A DNA stretch of 64,000 nucleotides from Pedobacter sp. (GCA_004211595.1 SEDO01000005.1:1-64000), one strand, 5' to 3'. Positions 1-8,542 are shown, counted from the first letter of the stretch. Numbers and translations are program-made. The notes: generated from the letters alone by a model not told the origin.

Positions 1-104
1 GTACATACACCTCTTCGCTGTGGACAGCTGTCCAACGCTGGAGACTTACTCTTGAACTCCAGTGCTACTCTACCTTTTCTAACTAATTGTTGAATGGTTG
101 GCAT
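1..104 (-). CDS. rpsL: 30S ribosomal protein S12, N-terminal part (runs off left edge)
   Basis: Not in the ORF track. Reading the minus strand from the ATG at 104 gives [20 protein letters not shown] and then [15 protein letters not shown], the unmistakable N-terminus of ribosomal protein S12, a component of the decoding centre of the small subunit. Only the first 34 codons are inside the window; the rest, including the streptomycin/decoding loop, lies beyond position 1. There is no clear Shine-Dalgarno sequence, only an A-rich AAAAAGCAAGAA before the start. In most bacteria rpsL heads the str operon (rpsG, fusA follow); the downstream genes cannot be seen here. It is divergent from the histidine kinase at 647. 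Confidence 0.96.
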   Translation of the reverse strand, partial: MPTIQQLVRKGRVALEFKSKSPALDSCPQRRGVC

Positions 105-187
105 TTCTTGCTTTTTGTTATCTATTTTTTTTATTTAAAAATATCCCATAATCGCCCCATTTTTAATCAGGACACAATTCGGGATTG

Positions 188-218
188 CAAAGGTACTGAC
201 TTTACTTTTGATTATCAA
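188..218 (-). promoter_or_regulatory. Bacteroidota-type promoter for rpsL
   Basis: On the minus strand there is TTG (216-218), a 20-base spacer, then TACCTTTG (188-195). This matches the Bacteroidota primary-sigma consensus TTG-N17-23-TAnnTTTG. Transcription would begin a few bases downstream, giving an rpsL leader of about 75-80 nt. The 11-bp repeat array begins roughly 55 bp upstream of the -33 element. Confidence 0.75.
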
Positions 219-271
219 GGCCTTGCTATCTTTTTTTTCAATATAAAATGTTTACCACATTCCCTTTTAGC

Positions 272-489
272 TTCGGAACACATTCGAGTTATCTTCGGAA
301 CATATTATAGTTAACTTATAGCTAATAACCGAAAGAATTCGGGTGAGCTTCGAGTGTTGTTCGGGTGAGCTTCGGGAGTTGTTCGGAAAGTGTTCGGGTG
401 TTGTTCGGAAAGTGTTCGAGTGTTGTTCGGAAAAATAGGGGGTTTGTTCGGAAAGTGTTCGGAAAGTATTCGGAAAGATGTAGAAGCGC
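272..489. repeat. 11-bp tandem repeat array, TTCGG family
   Basis: From 338 the sequence reads as consecutive 11-mers: TTCGGGTGAGC, TTCGAGTGTTG, TTCGGGTGAGC, TTCGGGAGTTG, TTCGGAAAGTG, TTCGGGTGTTG, TTCGGAAAGTG, TTCGAGTGTTG; after a 21-bp unit (426-446) come TTCGGAAAGTG, TTCGGAAAGTA and TTCGGAAAG. Weaker copies at 272, 283 and 294 are in exactly the same 11-bp register (272 + 6 x 11 = 338). The two 11-mers at 305 and 316 (TTATAGTTAAC, TTATAGCTAAT) resemble each other. One unit is about one helical turn, so every TTCGG lies on the same DNA face. It is not a CRISPR array, since there are no spacers, and no ORF crosses it convincingly. Confidence 0.85.
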
Positions 490-646
490 TCTCGAATTTG
501 GTATATAGTTAATTATAAGTTAGTAGGTAATTGACTCCTTAGTTAAATAATTCGAGTTTAATTTACCCTTAAGAAAATTCTAAAAAGTTCAAATTTATTT
601 AATAGCTTTATCGTAAGGCAACTGTCTAACCGAATTAAACCCTTAT

Positions 647-2068
647 ATGCGCTCCACGATCCCTTTTAAAAGTCTCACCAGTTTAACCTATATTATAGCA
701 ATATTAGGGTCGATTTTTTTCATCATTACTTTCAACTATTTTGCATTAAAAACCCTCAATGGCGTACGCTCGTTTATAAGTGGAGAATCGCAATTTGCAA
801 AAGGTCAGTTAGAAGCTAGCCGGTACATAATATTATATATTCATTCTGGCCAAGACAAATACTTTGAGTTATACGAAAAAAGCTTACAAGTTCCTATATC
901 GGATAGTTTAGCCCGTATAAACATGGATAATGGAGGACCTGATTCGATTACTACTAGGCTCTTGTTTCAAGGTAAAAATGACGCTCAAGATATTCCAGAA
1001 ATTATCTGGTTATACAAGAATTTTAAAGCCTTTAAACCCTTTCAGAAATCCATTAATATTTGGATTAAAGCCGATTTGAAGATCATGGAGTTGCAGAAGT
1101 TCGCAGATGCGGTATATCCCCTCATTAAATCCAAGCAAATCACTAATGTTCAAAGGCAACTATTTGAAGCTAAAGTGAATGCTATAAGCGAACAATTAGT
1201 TTTGATGGGAAATGACTTTGAAGATACCTTGGGTAATAATATTCGCTTTATAAATTCCTATGCGCTTTGGATAATCAATAGCATTGCCTTACTGATTATA
1301 GCAGGTAATATTTATTATTTTTACAGGCAAATTCATTTACTCTCCGTAATCAAAGAAAAAACCCAAATTCAAAACAAAATACTAAGGCAACTTAATTCAG
1401 AAATGGATTTATTTACTTATAGTGTTTCTCATGATTTAAGATCGCCCATTACCTCCCTGAAAGGCTTGGTGAATTTAGCTCAAGCTGAAAATCAATCTCC
1501 AGAGTTAAATCAGTATTTTCAATTCATGCAGATGACCTTAGATAGGCAAGATTTGTTTATACAAAATATCATCAACCTTACCAAGCACAAACGAACGCAA
1601 AATGAGATTGGGGAAGTTAACCTGGAAGATGTTTTCGATCAAATATTAACCGATATCGGTCATATGGTAGATAAATCCAAAGTAAATATCTATAAGGATT
1701 TAAACGTTAAAAGACTACATACGGATCGTTTTCGTCTTAAAATAATTTTGAATAATTTACTGTCTAATGCCTTTAAATACTCAGACCCAGAAAAACCTAT
1801 CTTAACGATAGGCATTACTTCAGAAAAAGTTGAAAATACTATAAAAATTATGGTTCAAGATAACGGACTGGGCATAAAACCAGAACATCATCATAAAATA
1901 TTTGACATGTTTTATGTCGTGAATCATCAAAGTAAAGGAACCGGCTTAGGATTATATTTAGTTAAAGAAACCATCCAAGCTTTAGGTGGAAGTGTTGAAA
2001 TGAATTCGGAAGTTGGTTTTGGAACTAGCTTTACAATTTATTTACCCATTGTCGAGCAGGGCGAATAA
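647..2068 (+). CDS. Membrane sensor histidine kinase
   Basis: The 473-aa protein is predicted to sense a signal at the membrane and phosphorylate a response regulator. Two transmembrane helices (about residues 13-33 and 204-225) bracket a periplasmic sensor of about 170 residues with no domain I recognise. The cytoplasmic part has a HisKA region with H-box SVSHDLRSP (His262), an N-box NNLLSNAFKYSD (about 369-380), a G1 box DNGLGI (about 405-410) and a G2 box GTGLGLYLVK (about 431-440). All catalytic motifs are present. There is no HAMP and no attached receiver domain. No response regulator is adjacent on this strand; the orphan receivers at 5392 and 13776 are possible partners, which is a guess. 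Confidence 0.93.
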   Translation: MRSTIPFKSLTSLTYIIAILGSIFFIITFNYFALKTLNGVRSFISGESQFAKGQLEASRYIILYIHSGQDKYFELYEKSLQVPISDSLARINMDNGGPDSITTRLLFQGKNDAQDIPEIIWLYKNFKAFKPFQKSINIWIKADLKIMELQKFADAVYPLIKSKQITNVQRQLFEAKVNAISEQLVLMGNDFEDTLGNNIRFINSYALWIINSIALLIIAGNIYYFYRQIHLLSVIKEKTQIQNKILRQLNSEMDLFTYSVSHDLRSPITSLKGLVNLAQAENQSPELNQYFQFMQMTLDRQDLFIQNIINLTKHKRTQNEIGEVNLEDVFDQILTDIGHMVDKSKVNIYKDLNVKRLHTDRFRLKIILNNLLSNAFKYSDPEKPILTIGITSEKVENTIKIMVQDNGLGIKPEHHHKIFDMFYVVNHQSKGTGLGLYLVKETIQALGGSVEMNSEVGFGTSFTIYLPIVEQGE

Positions 2069-2083
2069 TCCACTTAATTGTAT

Positions 2084-2266
2084 TTATACGCGAACGGCGA
2101 TAATACTACCTGTAACCAGGGTGAATCTAAATTCTATGTAGATATCTAGATCATTTTTTTCAATGCTTTCTACTATCCCAGATTTACTAAAGGAATCCGT
2201 TACAAAGTCTCCGGGTTTAATTTCAGAAAGTATTTCTATGGAAGTTTCAGAGGTAATTCTTATCAT
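2084..2266 (-). CDS. Small hypothetical protein, 60 aa
   Basis: A 60-residue ORF lies between the terminator of the M1 peptidase gene and the histidine kinase 3' end. The composition is protein-like with alternating hydrophobic residues (KPGDFVTDSFSKSGIVESIEKND, shown in part), suggesting a small beta-barrel such as a KOW/SH3-like fold. That is impression only. There is no signal peptide, no transmembrane helix and no recognised family. It follows the terminator at 2289-2317 on the same strand, so it would need its own promoter, which is not evident. It could be spurious. Confidence 0.42.
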   Translation of the reverse strand: MIRITSETSIEILSEIKPGDFVTDSFSKSGIVESIEKNDLDIYIEFRFTLVTGSIIAVRV

Positions 2267-2288
2267 AATTAGGAATAGCTATTCAAAA

Positions 2289-2317
2289 ATAATGCCCCAG
2301 CTTTGCTGGGGCATTAT
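2289..2317 (-). terminator. Intrinsic terminator of the M1 peptidase gene
   Basis: ATAATGCCCCAGC, TTT loop, GCTGGGGCATTAT forms a perfect 13-bp hairpin. On the minus strand it is followed by TTTTTGAAT. It lies about 20 bp after the stop codon at 2337. Confidence 0.9.
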
Positions 2318-2336
2318 AGGCGTAATTAAAATTTAT

Positions 2337-4586
2337 TTAAGGCTTTTTAAAGGTAAAGCTTTCACCTCCTCCCGAAAGTATCAATTCTTTTTTATCGGCA
2401 ACAAATTGAAACTCGACATTACCGTCATTAGCCGTATAAGTGGTGCCGTTTAAAAATGTTAAAGGCATGGCAGGCTGATCTGCAAGTTGAACAAATAATC
2501 CATTATCCTTTTTAGAGATAGTGATTTTAAATGGCATTTCACTATTAGTATATACGCCTAAAAAAGGATCTAAATTGGCTGGTGGGGTATTTGAAGCATT
2601 AGCAGCAGCCGGATCTGCAGTCCATTTATTGTTGGTAGCATTTCCATCAGGAATTTGCTTGTCTTTATCAATCTCTACTTCAACAACTTCTTCCGTCGTA
2701 TTATATCGAACCGTCCAAGTAACATTTTTCATCCACACATCAATTGGTACTTTTACAATATCCGTTTTACCACTTTTTAAAGTAATGTGTAAAATAATTG
2801 GAAGAGGCATTTTTTCCATATTGGTGACTTGTATGGTATAGCCGACCTTTTGTCCATTTACCAACATTGGTTTTACATCGTTTAAAGCTAAATCTGCTTT
2901 CCATGAATTTAAGAACCAAGATTTCCAGAACCAACTTAAATCTTCTCCAGCTGCATTTTCCATCGTTCTAAAAAAGTCATATGGAGTAGGATGTTTGTAA
3001 GACCAGTTTTTAATATATTGCTTAAATGCAAAGTCAAATCGATCCTGTCCTAAAATTTGATTTCTCAAAAAGTTTAATGCATAGGCTGGTTTCGAATATA
3101 AATTATAACCAATATTTCCTTCTCTCATAGCATCAGGCATTTGCATCATATTCTCCAAATTAGGATTTCCTAAATTACGAGCCACATTATGCCAGTTTGT
3201 AACTCTCGGTTTATATTCCCCATTATTGAAGGCCGCTGATGATAAATCATTGATGTAGGTATTAAAGCCTTCATCCATCCAGCCAAACTTACGCTCATTT
3301 GAACCTACAATCATGGGAAACCAAATGTGTCCGAATTCATGATCAATTACGCCCCAGGCACTACCATTTTTAGCTGTCCAACCGCAAAATACAATTCCCG
3401 GATACTCCATTCCTCCAATATTAGTAGCTATATTCACAGCCATCGGATAAGGATATTCCATTAAGGTTTTAGAGTAAAATTCAATACTTGCTTTTACATA
3501 CTCTACTCCTCTTCCATAGCTATCTTGTCCATTACTTTCTACAGGTTGTGCTGAAACAGCTAAAGATTTTTTACCACTTGGCAAATTGATACGTGCTGCA
3601 TCTAATACAAAGGCTTTTGATGAAGCCCACGCTACATCCCTTGTATTTTGCATTTTAAATCTCCATGTTAATTTCTCTTTAGCCGGTCGGGATTTAGGAT
3701 CTGTAACCTCTTCTTCAGAGCGAATGTGAATTGTTTTATCACTTAATTTTGCGGCATTCCAACGTTGTAATTGCGTTGGGGTAAAAACTTCTTGTGGGTT
3801 TAATAATTCGCCTGACCCCATTACAATATGCGATCCAGGTACAGTGATAGCATAAGTTACATCGCCAAACTCACAGTAAAATTCACCGGCACCTAAATAT
3901 GGCATCGTATTCCAGCCAATGATGTCATCGTACACGCTCATTCGCGGAAACCACTGTGCAATTGCATAAATTTCACCATTTTTAGTTGTTAAATGACTTG
4001 TTCTATCTGAGCCTTCTTTAGGTACAATATAGGAATAATCCATTTTGATGGTAATGACATCTCCAGCTGGCGCCATGGGATTATCTAGTCTGATTTGCAT
4101 TCTAGCATCGTCAATCAAAGAGGTAAACTTAACTGGAAGATTTTTCTGACTTACTTGAATGTTACTGATTTTATAACCTGCATCAAACTTTTCTCCCTGT
4201 GCACCATAACGACTTCGGGGAGGAATCACGGCATAACCTCTAGATGTTTCTTGGAATGTATTTTGGTCTAATTGTAACCATAAGAAAGGTAATTTATCCG
4301 GACTATTATTTTTATAAGTAATGGTGACAGTACCGCTTACTTGATGTTTAGTTTCATCTAAATTGGCTGTAATATTGTAATCTACTCTGTTTTGCCAGTA
4401 TTTTGGCCCAGGAGCACCGCTTGCCGATCTGTACTCATTGCCATTTTGCGTATAAAACAAGGGAGAAAAAGCATCACTAGGCACAAAGTTACTAGCATTG
4501 GCTGGATTATTTTGCTGAGCATGGGCACTAAAAGTTATTCCCAAAATGCAAAATAAAAGAAAGGGTTTAATAAAAAATTTCAACAT
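2337..4586 (-). CDS. Secreted M1 family metallopeptidase (aminopeptidase N-like)
   Basis: The 749-aa zinc peptidase is probably exported: the N-terminus [24 protein letters not shown] is a typical Sec signal with cleavage after AHA. The M1 exopeptidase motif appears as GGMEYP (about 391-396, the variant of GxMEN), the zinc motif HEFGH at 416-420 and the third ligand Glu439 in WMDEGF. These show an intact gluzincin site that trims N-terminal residues from peptides in the periplasm or outside the cell. A C-terminal region of about 150 residues after the peptidase core is beta-rich ([10 protein letters not shown]-like strands) with no known assignment. It is monocistronic with a strong terminator. 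Confidence 0.93.
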   Translation of the reverse strand: MLKFFIKPFLLFCILGITFSAHAQQNNPANASNFVPSDAFSPLFYTQNGNEYRSASGAPGPKYWQNRVDYNITANLDETKHQVSGTVTITYKNNSPDKLPFLWLQLDQNTFQETSRGYAVIPPRSRYGAQGEKFDAGYKISNIQVSQKNLPVKFTSLIDDARMQIRLDNPMAPAGDVITIKMDYSYIVPKEGSDRTSHLTTKNGEIYAIAQWFPRMSVYDDIIGWNTMPYLGAGEFYCEFGDVTYAITVPGSHIVMGSGELLNPQEVFTPTQLQRWNAAKLSDKTIHIRSEEEVTDPKSRPAKEKLTWRFKMQNTRDVAWASSKAFVLDAARINLPSGKKSLAVSAQPVESNGQDSYGRGVEYVKASIEFYSKTLMEYPYPMAVNIATNIGGMEYPGIVFCGWTAKNGSAWGVIDHEFGHIWFPMIVGSNERKFGWMDEGFNTYINDLSSAAFNNGEYKPRVTNWHNVARNLGNPNLENMMQMPDAMREGNIGYNLYSKPAYALNFLRNQILGQDRFDFAFKQYIKNWSYKHPTPYDFFRTMENAAGEDLSWFWKSWFLNSWKADLALNDVKPMLVNGQKVGYTIQVTNMEKMPLPIILHITLKSGKTDIVKVPIDVWMKNVTWTVRYNTTEEVVEVEIDKDKQIPDGNATNNKWTADPAAANASNTPPANLDPFLGVYTNSEMPFKITISKKDNGLFVQLADQPAMPLTFLNGTTYTANDGNVEFQFVADKKELILSGGGESFTFKKP

Positions 4587-4633
4587 AGTTTAGGTAATAA
4601 GGTATGAGGTAAATGATATGGTAATTTTTAAAA

Positions 4634-5359
4634 TTATGGATTTTCCTTTTTAGGGAGTGGTTTTAAGGTTACTTGTACTTTTCTTTCTTCGGGGCTTAAT
4701 TTTAACCAGGCACTATATTGTTGAGCAGTATAAAGCTCATAATCAAAAGGCCTTTCCCGCTTAACCATTTGTATAGTAGGCCGGTTTTTGTTCATAAAAT
4801 CTTTAAGTTCTTGGCCTTCAATTTTTAATAATTTAGACACAAATTCGGGAGTAAAAGTTTGATTAATTTCTGTTAAAAATTCATCATCCTCTTCTAATTC
4901 CTGCGTTTTAATTTGATTTCTACGGTATTTACCATATCCTAAGTTAAGTCTTAATCCTCCCCTATTTTGGGAGTAATCTACCGCCCTGGCTTCCGTGGCA
5001 TATGGGTCTTTAATAGTTAATAAAGGGGATATCTTCACGCCTTTAATATCGACAGCATCTAAAGTATTTACGTTACTTCGTAGGTAAATATTTTTGGGGA
5101 ATAAATTGATTAAATACAACGTATCGGTTTCGTATCCCAGGAGAGAAAAAGATACTAGATCGCCTACTTTTGCAGGGAGCGCAAAATGCCCATCCCGATT
5201 GGTGGTTGTAATTGCTTTGGTCGTTATATTTCGAACGGTAACTCCCTCTATACTGATATTTCGACTTTGGTTATCAAAAATATTTCCTGTAAAAGCCCCT
5301 TGAGCAAAAACTTGCAAGGCACTAAAAAGAACCCCTATAAATACACCTATAATCCGCAT
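4634..5359 (-). CDS. Secreted CarboxypepD_reg-like domain protein
   Basis: The product is 241 aa. The ORF track starts at a TTG (5365) that is part of a TACATTTG promoter box; the ATG at 5359 begins a good signal peptide, MRIIGVFIGVLFSALQVFAQ. Residues of about 20-90 form a carboxypeptidase-regulatory-like beta sandwich (GNIFDNQSR, IEGVTVRNITTKA, TNRDGHFALPAKVGD, SFSLLGYETD), the domain found at the front of SusC-type receptors and many Bacteroidota envelope proteins. The C-terminal two thirds is charged and unassigned (ELEEDDEFLTEINQTF, KPLPKKENP). The role is unknown; it probably acts in the periplasm or at the outer membrane. Confidence 0.8.
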   Translation of the reverse strand: MRIIGVFIGVLFSALQVFAQGAFTGNIFDNQSRNISIEGVTVRNITTKAITTTNRDGHFALPAKVGDLVSFSLLGYETDTLYLINLFPKNIYLRSNVNTLDAVDIKGVKISPLLTIKDPYATEARAVDYSQNRGGLRLNLGYGKYRRNQIKTQELEEDDEFLTEINQTFTPEFVSKLLKIEGQELKDFMNKNRPTIQMVKRERPFDYELYTAQQYSAWLKLSPEERKVQVTLKPLPKKENP

Positions 5360-5362
5360 ATT

Positions 5363-5370
5363 CAAATGTA
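5363..5370 (-). promoter_or_regulatory. -7 box TACATTTG directly before the CarboxypepD_reg-like gene
   Basis: The minus strand reads TACATTTG-AAT-ATG. The box ends three bases before the start codon at 5359, so the mRNA is predicted to be leaderless. No TTG was found at the usual -33 distance. Confidence 0.55.
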
Positions 5371-5391
5371 CTAAAAACTCAGGTAAAATTG

Positions 5392-5781
5392 TTAGGCCAA
5401 TAACAGCATGTGTATAAAATCTTTAAATTTGGTGACATTTAAAGGTTTAGCTAAAAAATAATCAATACCAATATCTTTCTTCAAATCAGCTTCTGCGATC
5501 GATGTAGTAGAGATTACAATAATGGGCGTATTAGCTGAGATGGCCTTAATTTGTTTGGAAGCTTCAAAGCCATCCATTTCAGGCATGTAAAGATCCATGA
5601 TTACTAAGCTAATTTCCATCGCTTTAAATTTTTCGATGGCATCAAAACCATTATGAGCTACAATTAATTCGAATTGATAGTTTTTTAGAATCTGTTGTAT
5701 GAGCATAACACTCATGGGTTCATCCTCAACAATGAGGATCTTTTTCTTTTTCTTAGCTTGATCTTTAAAGTTAAATTTCAC
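5392..5781 (-). CDS. Single-domain response regulator (CheY-like receiver)
   Basis: The 129-aa protein is only a receiver domain after a lysine-rich N-terminus (DQAKKKKK). The acidic pocket is IVEDE (about 17-21), the phospho-acceptor Asp is in VIMDLYMPEMDG, the switch Thr/Ser in VISTTS, and the conserved Lys in FLAKPLN. No output domain is present, so it probably acts by protein-protein contact or in a phosphorelay. The start is a GTG; a TATATTTACG element upstream resembles a -7 box with a G-to-A change. No kinase is adjacent; the nearest kinase-like gene (6285) is a pseudogene, so this may be a regulator whose partner is degraded. Confidence 0.92.
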   Translation of the reverse strand: MKFNFKDQAKKKKKILIVEDEPMSVMLIQQILKNYQFELIVAHNGFDAIEKFKAMEISLVIMDLYMPEMDGFEASKQIKAISANTPIIVISTTSIAEADLKKDIGIDYFLAKPLNVTKFKDFIHMLLLA

Positions 5782-5823
5782 TGTGTGCGGAGCTTGTTTT
5801 ACGTAAATATATTAAGAAAAAAA

Positions 5824-6180
5824 TTATTTAAAAAGTTCTATATAAGTATTTTCATCGAAGCCTAAACTGCAGGCTTTTCCATCAACTTCTAAAATTGGTC
5901 TTTTGATGGCTGAATTTTTAACTAATAAATAACTTCGAGCAGCTGTAGCATCCTGTATTTTAGACTTTTCCTCAGCCGACAATTGTTTAAAGGTAAGCCC
6001 CTTTTTATTTAACACATTTTCCCAACCAAAAACTTCAAACCATTCGTTCAATAGCTCAATTGTTACACCCATCTTTTTAAAATCATGAAACTCAAAGTTG
6101 ATTTCATTTCTTTTTAGGAAATCTTGTGCCTTTTTTACTGTGTTACAATTGGGAATTCCGTATAGTTTTATTACTTTCAT
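5824..6180 (-). CDS. Spx/ArsC/YffB-family thioredoxin-fold protein
   Basis: The 118-aa protein of the ArsC-like superfamily starts MKVIKLYGIPNCNTVKKAQDFL, with the single active Cys of the YffB/ArsC type (PNCNTV, not CxxC). Further family marks are FHDFKKMG, the NKKGLTFKQL segment, and the proline loop KNSAIKRPILEVDG. Family members are glutaredoxin-linked arsenate reductases, Spx transcription factors or uncharacterised YffB proteins; this one resembles YffB most. It is alone on the strand. Because bshA occurs in this window, bacillithiol rather than glutathione is a plausible reducing partner (inference). Confidence 0.85.
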   Translation of the reverse strand: MKVIKLYGIPNCNTVKKAQDFLKRNEINFEFHDFKKMGVTIELLNEWFEVFGWENVLNKKGLTFKQLSAEEKSKIQDATAARSYLLVKNSAIKRPILEVDGKACSLGFDENTYIELFK

Positions 6181-6284
6181 AACAGCATGTTTTATAATAA
6201 AGCAATTTTACACAAATAATTACAGATTTATGGTAATTTATAAAACATCCATTGTATTTAGCCATTTTTTTATCTAGCCTATTA

Positions 6285-7188
6285 ATGATAAAACTTTCTT
6301 TTAAACAGCAAGTAATTACAGGATTTACCATATCCTTGATTTTTGTATTATTTCAGCCTTAAGTTCTTATCTGAGCATAAATCAACTCAATGATTCATCA
6401 AAATGGCAAAGTCATACCTATGAGGTGATCAATAAGACTCAGGAGATAGATGCTTATATGATTAATTCAGAGGCTGAACTAAGAGGCTATGTGATATCCG
6501 AAAAAGCCAGTTATTTACAGCCTTTTCATGAAAATATAAACAAAATAAGTCCGGCAATTAGAGATTTAAAACGTACCATAACAGATAATCCTGAGCAAAT
6601 AAACCGGGTTGATTCATTACTAAAATATGCTGATTTAAAAGTGTCTGACATGCGCGAACTTTTAGCACTTTTTAACTCCAAAGGTTTTGAGTCATCTAAA
6701 AATTATATTTCTTTAGATAAAGGCAAGTTTTTCAAAGACAAAATGCTTGAAATTTCCAATGAAATTATTAAGACATAAAATGAATTATTAACTCAAAGAT
6801 CAGCTCTGACAGCCTATAATGGCACACGAACCATCTAGATTTATCGAAAATTGAGTCAGGAAAATTTAAAATAGCCAGATCTGAAACAAAATTGGCCGAT
6901 ATGTGTACCTCACTAGTCAATTTATTGCATATTGGAGCAAAAGAAAAAGGCATTGAGTTACAATTGAATATAGCCCATAATGTACCAACTTGGGTGATCG
7001 TTGATTCCTTGCGCTTAAATCAAATTTTGATGAATTTACTAGGCAATGCTATAAAATTTACTGAAAAGGGAAAAGTTATTCTAACAGTTGAGATGTTGAA
7101 ACAAAAAACTAATCATATTGAATTGGCATTCTCTGTAAAAGATACCGGTATTGGTAAGGAAATTCTTCAATCCAAACTTCAAACCTAG
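6285..7188 (+). pseudogene. Decayed CHASE3 sensor histidine kinase
   Basis: The remnant starts with MIKLSFKQQVITGFTISLIFVLF, a typical N-terminal membrane helix, then frameshifts into stop codons. The same protein continues in another frame as ALSSYLSINQLND and the CHASE3-like region (EIDAYMINSEAELRGYVIS). That reading frame meets an in-frame TAA at 6776-6778, continues as NELLTQRSALTAYNGTR, and then jumps with another frame change directly to DLSKIESGKFKIA, which normally follows the phospho-accepting helix pair. The HisKA H-box is therefore deleted. The HATPase part keeps the N-box (LLGNAIKF) and G1 (VKDTGIG) but ends at a stop just after G1, so the G2 box and any receiver are lost. This is at least four independent lesions. 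Confidence 0.88.
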
Positions 7189-7203
7189 ATAAAGACCTTT
7201 AAT

Positions 7204-7231
7204 GTGGTAAAAGCTTCCTAGCTTTTGCCAC
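7204..7231. terminator. Hairpin between kinase pseudogene and pth
   Basis: GTGGTAAAAGCT, loop TCCT, AGCTTTTGCCAC form a 12-bp stem with one G-T pair. It lies between the 3' ends of the convergent pseudogene and pth. The plus strand continues with TTACTTTTTA, so it may end transcription from the pseudogene side; on the minus strand the U-tract is weak. Confidence 0.6.
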
Positions 7232-7238
7232 TTACTTT

Positions 7239-7799
7239 TTATTTATTAAATAGAGTCATTGTTTGGGCAGGCCCAATAGATACAAAACTTTTTATTAAAC
7301 TGACAGCTCTATTTAATAAAATCGGTAAGTCTTTTTGTTCATTTTTATCAAATGGACCTAATACGTATTGGGCTTGCATGCCCTTTCTAAAATTATCCCC
7401 TATTCCAAAACGCACTCGAGCATAATTTTGGCCTCCACATACTTCTTCAATACTTTTTAAACCATTATGTCCGGCACTACTGCCTTGTAGTTTTAAGCGT
7501 AATTTGCCAAAAGGCAATGCTAAATCATCTACAATAACTAATACATTTTCAGGCGCTATTTTCAGTTCCTTCATCCAATAATTAACCGCCTTTCCGCTTA
7601 AATTCATATAGGTAGTAGGTTTGATTACATGAATCTTTTTACCTTTAAAACTCAATTCAGTATGATAGGCTAAACGTCCAATTTCAAACTGTCCTGAAAG
7701 GTCATTCGCCAATTGATCTGCTATTTCAAATCCAATATTATGTCTAGTCCCTACATATTCAGGGCCTATGTTGCCTAATCCTACAATTAAGAATTTCAT
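7239..7799 (-). CDS. pth: Peptidyl-tRNA hydrolase
   Basis: The 186-aa enzyme releases peptides from tRNAs that drop off stalled ribosomes. Family motifs are complete: FLIVGLGNIGPEYVGTRHNIGF with catalytic His20, TYMNLSGKAV, the VIVDDLALPFGKLRL segment with the catalytic Asp (about residue 93), and GSSAGHNGLKSI. The length is normal. It follows rplY and prs on the same strand but is separated from rplY by a terminator. A TAAATTTG box ends four bases before the ATG, so it appears to be transcribed separately as a leaderless message. Confidence 0.97.
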   Translation of the reverse strand: MKFLIVGLGNIGPEYVGTRHNIGFEIADQLANDLSGQFEIGRLAYHTELSFKGKKIHVIKPTTYMNLSGKAVNYWMKELKIAPENVLVIVDDLALPFGKLRLKLQGSSAGHNGLKSIEEVCGGQNYARVRFGIGDNFRKGMQAQYVLGPFDKNEQKDLPILLNRAVSLIKSFVSIGPAQTMTLFNK

Positions 7800-7803
7800 A
7801 TTT

Positions 7804-7811
7804 CAAATTTA
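7804..7811 (-). promoter_or_regulatory. -7 box TAAATTTG directly before pth
   Basis: The minus strand reads TAAATTTG-AAAT-ATG, with the start codon at 7799. The four-base gap predicts a leaderless transcript. The expected -33 position falls in the T-tract of the rplY terminator (7827-7833), and no TTG is seen there. Confidence 0.55.
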
Positions 7812-7826
7812 AAGTTTTATAGGTAT

Positions 7827-7858
7827 AAAAAAAGCGGCTCAAATATAATTGAGCCGCC
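7827..7858 (-). terminator. Intrinsic terminator after rplY
   Basis: On the minus strand GCGGCTCAA, a 6-nt loop and TTGAGCCGC are followed by seven T residues. It lies 24 bp after the rplY stop codon and just upstream of the pth promoter. Confidence 0.9.
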
Positions 7859-7881
7859 TGATTACTTTTTTTTACCTAGAA

Positions 7882-8463
7882 TTATTTTCCAGATTTAGCT
7901 GCTTGCTCAGCTTGTTTTAATGCTCTTGACATACCTACTGATACGATAGTATCTTCTGGAGTGTTTGTAATAACATAATCAGTTGCTTGTAAATCACGAA
8001 CGCGGAATAAGTTTCCAACTTCTAATTTAGAAATACTTACTTCTACTACTTGTGGCATATTTTTAGGCAATGCTTTAACACGTAGTTTACGTAATTTTTG
8101 AACTAATTTACCACCCATTTTAACACCAGGAGAAGTTCCTGTTAATTTAACTGGGATTTCCATTAATACTTCTTTATCATCAACTAATTGAAGGAAGTCT
8201 ACGTGGATTAATAAATCAGTTAAAGGATGGAATTGCGTATCTTTAATGATTGCATTATAAGATGTTCCATCTACTGTGATATTCACAAAGTTAGCTTCAG
8301 GAGTGTAAATAGCTTCATTTAAGTCAGTTCTAGATACTGATAAATGGATTTGCTCTTTTCCACCGTATAATACAGCTGGAACATTACCTTCATAACGAAG
8401 CGACTTAGCATCGCGTTTCCCTACGTTCTCTCTACGAGAACCGCTAATGGCGATTGTATTCAT
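7882..8463 (-). CDS. rplY: 50S ribosomal protein L25/Ctc, long form
   Basis: The 193-aa two-domain L25 binds 5S rRNA. The N-terminal L25 domain (ISGSRRENVGKRDAKSLRYEGNVPAVLYGG) and the C-terminal TL5/CTC beta domain (VLMEIPVKLTGTSPGVKMGGKLVQKLRKLRVKALP, shown in part as family evidence) are both present, as in the Ctc form of most non-enteric bacteria. It follows prs by 78 bp on the same strand, the usual prs-rplY-pth arrangement. A short Lys/Gln/Ala-rich tail (KQAEQAAKSGK) closes the protein. A terminator follows. Confidence 0.96.
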   Translation of the reverse strand: MNTIAISGSRRENVGKRDAKSLRYEGNVPAVLYGGKEQIHLSVSRTDLNEAIYTPEANFVNITVDGTSYNAIIKDTQFHPLTDLLIHVDFLQLVDDKEVLMEIPVKLTGTSPGVKMGGKLVQKLRKLRVKALPKNMPQVVEVSISKLEVGNLFRVRDLQATDYVITNTPEDTIVSVGMSRALKQAEQAAKSGK

Positions 8464-8542
8464 AATTTGAAATTTGAGTTCGCCTATTTCCTAGGCAGAA
8501 CTGGGTTATATTTATTTAATTAATTACGCTTTATAAGGCTGA

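Larger units (their letters stand above)
105..646. other. Intergenic region between divergent rpsL and histidine kinase
   Basis: This 542-bp non-coding gap holds the rpsL leader (105 to about 181), the rpsL promoter (188-218) and the 11-bp repeat array (272-489). The last 150 bp is AT-rich and precedes the histidine kinase; no TAnnTTTG box is visible there, only a weak TAGCTTTA. The 75-aa ORF at 87-314 crosses the rpsL start and its promoter, has no protein-like composition and is rejected. Confidence 0.7.

Noticed and set aside
87-314. 75-aa plus-strand ORF
   Set aside because: It runs antisense through the rpsL start and its promoter and has no protein-like features.
272-489. CRISPR-like array
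   Set aside because: Units are 11 bp, contiguous, without spacers, and no cas genes are present.
2163-2453. 96-aa plus-strand ORF
   Set aside because: It crosses a strong terminator hairpin and is antisense to the 3' end of the M1 peptidase gene.
6143-6331. 62-aa minus-strand ORF upstream of the Spx-like gene
   Set aside because: It overlaps both the Spx-like gene start and the pseudogene start and has poor composition.
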